From contig CALHBZ010000218.1 in the NCBI GenBank assembly GCA_937930605.1, positions 1 to 6,431 on the forward strand: 6,431 nt of DNA, given 5' to 3'. Every line of letters starts with the position of its first letter. Position 1 is the stretch's first letter. Below, in pieces: positions 6,284 to 6,431 of this stretch. Position numbers and translations under genes: made by a program. The DNA comes from Streptococcus oralis (lineage in GTDB: Bacteria; Bacillota; Bacilli; Lactobacillales; Streptococcaceae). The notes below the pieces were generated by a model. The model was not told the origin of the DNA and searched no databases. It worked only from the letters and a program-made list of their open reading frames with translations.

Positions 6284-6326
6284 GTAATAGTTTGAAACTC
6301 AAATGATAAACTCATCGAACTATTAC
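6284..6326 (+). repeat. Inverted repeat surrounding the fabK operator
   Basis: GTAATAGTTTGA (6284-6295) can pair with TCGAACTATTAC (6315-6326): 9 perfect pairs, then one G-U wobble and two further pairs, around a 19-nt loop. The left arm contains the first half of the FabT box. No T-run follows, so it is not a terminator. Its right arm lies about 25 nt before the fabK ATG. Confidence 0.6.
6289..6305 (+). promoter_or_regulatory. FabT box upstream of fabK
   Basis: AGTTTGAAACTCAAATG holds a perfect palindrome, TTTGA (6291-6295), AAC, TCAAA (6299-6303), the pattern I associate with FabT sites in streptococci and lactococci. It lies 47 bp before the fabK ATG, after the acpP terminator, as expected for a separate FabT-controlled fabK promoter. 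I cannot place that promoter firmly; TGATAAACT (6304-6312) is a possible extended -10 without a good -35. Confidence 0.75.
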
Positions 6327-6351
6327 GTAAGCAAGGAATGATGGAGGCACT

Positions 6352-6431
6352 ATGAAAACACGTATTACAGAATTATTGAACATTGATTATCCTATTTTTC
6401 AAGGAGGAATGGCCTGGGTTGCTGATGGTGA
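6352..6431 (+). CDS. fabK: Enoyl-ACP reductase II FabK (N-terminal part)
   Basis: FabK is the FMN-dependent NAD(P)H enoyl-ACP reductase that streptococci use in place of FabI to complete each elongation cycle. It competes with FabM at the trans-2-decenoyl-ACP step, and it makes these bacteria naturally insensitive to triclosan-type FabI inhibitors. Only 26 codons are in the window. They read MKTRITELLNIDYPIFQGGM followed by AWVADG, the distinctive FabK N-terminus, where PIFQGGM is the start of the nitronate-monooxygenase-like TIM barrel and part of the FMN site. The ATG at 6352 has GGAGG (6343-6347) only 4 nt upstream. Expression is probably controlled by the FabT box at 6289-6305. The rest of the gene continues past the right edge. 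Confidence 0.93.
   Translation, partial: MKTRITELLNIDYPIFQGGMAWVADG

Overview
The window is a stretch of core chromosome from a low-GC Gram-positive coccus, almost certainly Streptococcus of the mitis/pneumoniae group. The evidence is the gene order fabM-fabT-fabH-acpP-fabK, a TTG-started MarR-type FabT, a T-box leader on serS, and sigma-A promoters with 17-bp spacers. I recognise the families and the order from sequence alone and cannot fix the species. All genes inside the window look intact. I see no insertion sequence, CRISPR array, tRNA or rRNA.

Left part (1-3442), mostly minus strand. The 3' end of a plus-strand membrane-protein gene (1-132) converges on serS, with one bidirectional hairpin terminator (124-159) between them. 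serS (158-1432) has its own promoter (1631-1659), a compact serine T-box leader (about 1448-1625) and a leader terminator (1448-1514). Upstream lies a two-gene unit, lysC (aspartate kinase, 2020-3384) followed after 2 nt by a DUF956/ManO-like gene (1646-2017). It is driven by a strong extended -10 promoter (3414-3442). No terminator is visible between the DUF956 gene and serS, and the serS promoter overlaps the end of the DUF956 gene, so lysC transcripts may also run into the T-box.

Right part (3590-6431), plus strand. This is the start of the type II fatty-acid synthesis cluster. fabM (isomerase making the cis double bond) has its own promoter. fabT (repressor), fabH (condensing enzyme that starts chains) and acpP (acyl carrier protein) follow from a second promoter that carries a FabT operator. 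After a weak hairpin terminator a second FabT box precedes fabK (enoyl-ACP reductase), which runs off the window. In this group long-chain acyl-ACP is the FabT co-repressor, so AcpP is both pathway carrier and, once acylated, the feedback signal acting on sites in the same cluster. FabM and FabK compete at the trans-2-decenoyl-ACP branch point and so set the unsaturated to saturated ratio.

Nothing here is a wholly new system. The points worth a second look are regulatory: a T-box whose antiterminator sits entirely inside the terminator stem, overlapping palindromes at fabT, a long inverted repeat around the fabK FabT box, a degenerate FabT-like site at the fabM start region, and an uncharacterised DUF956 gene coupled to lysC.
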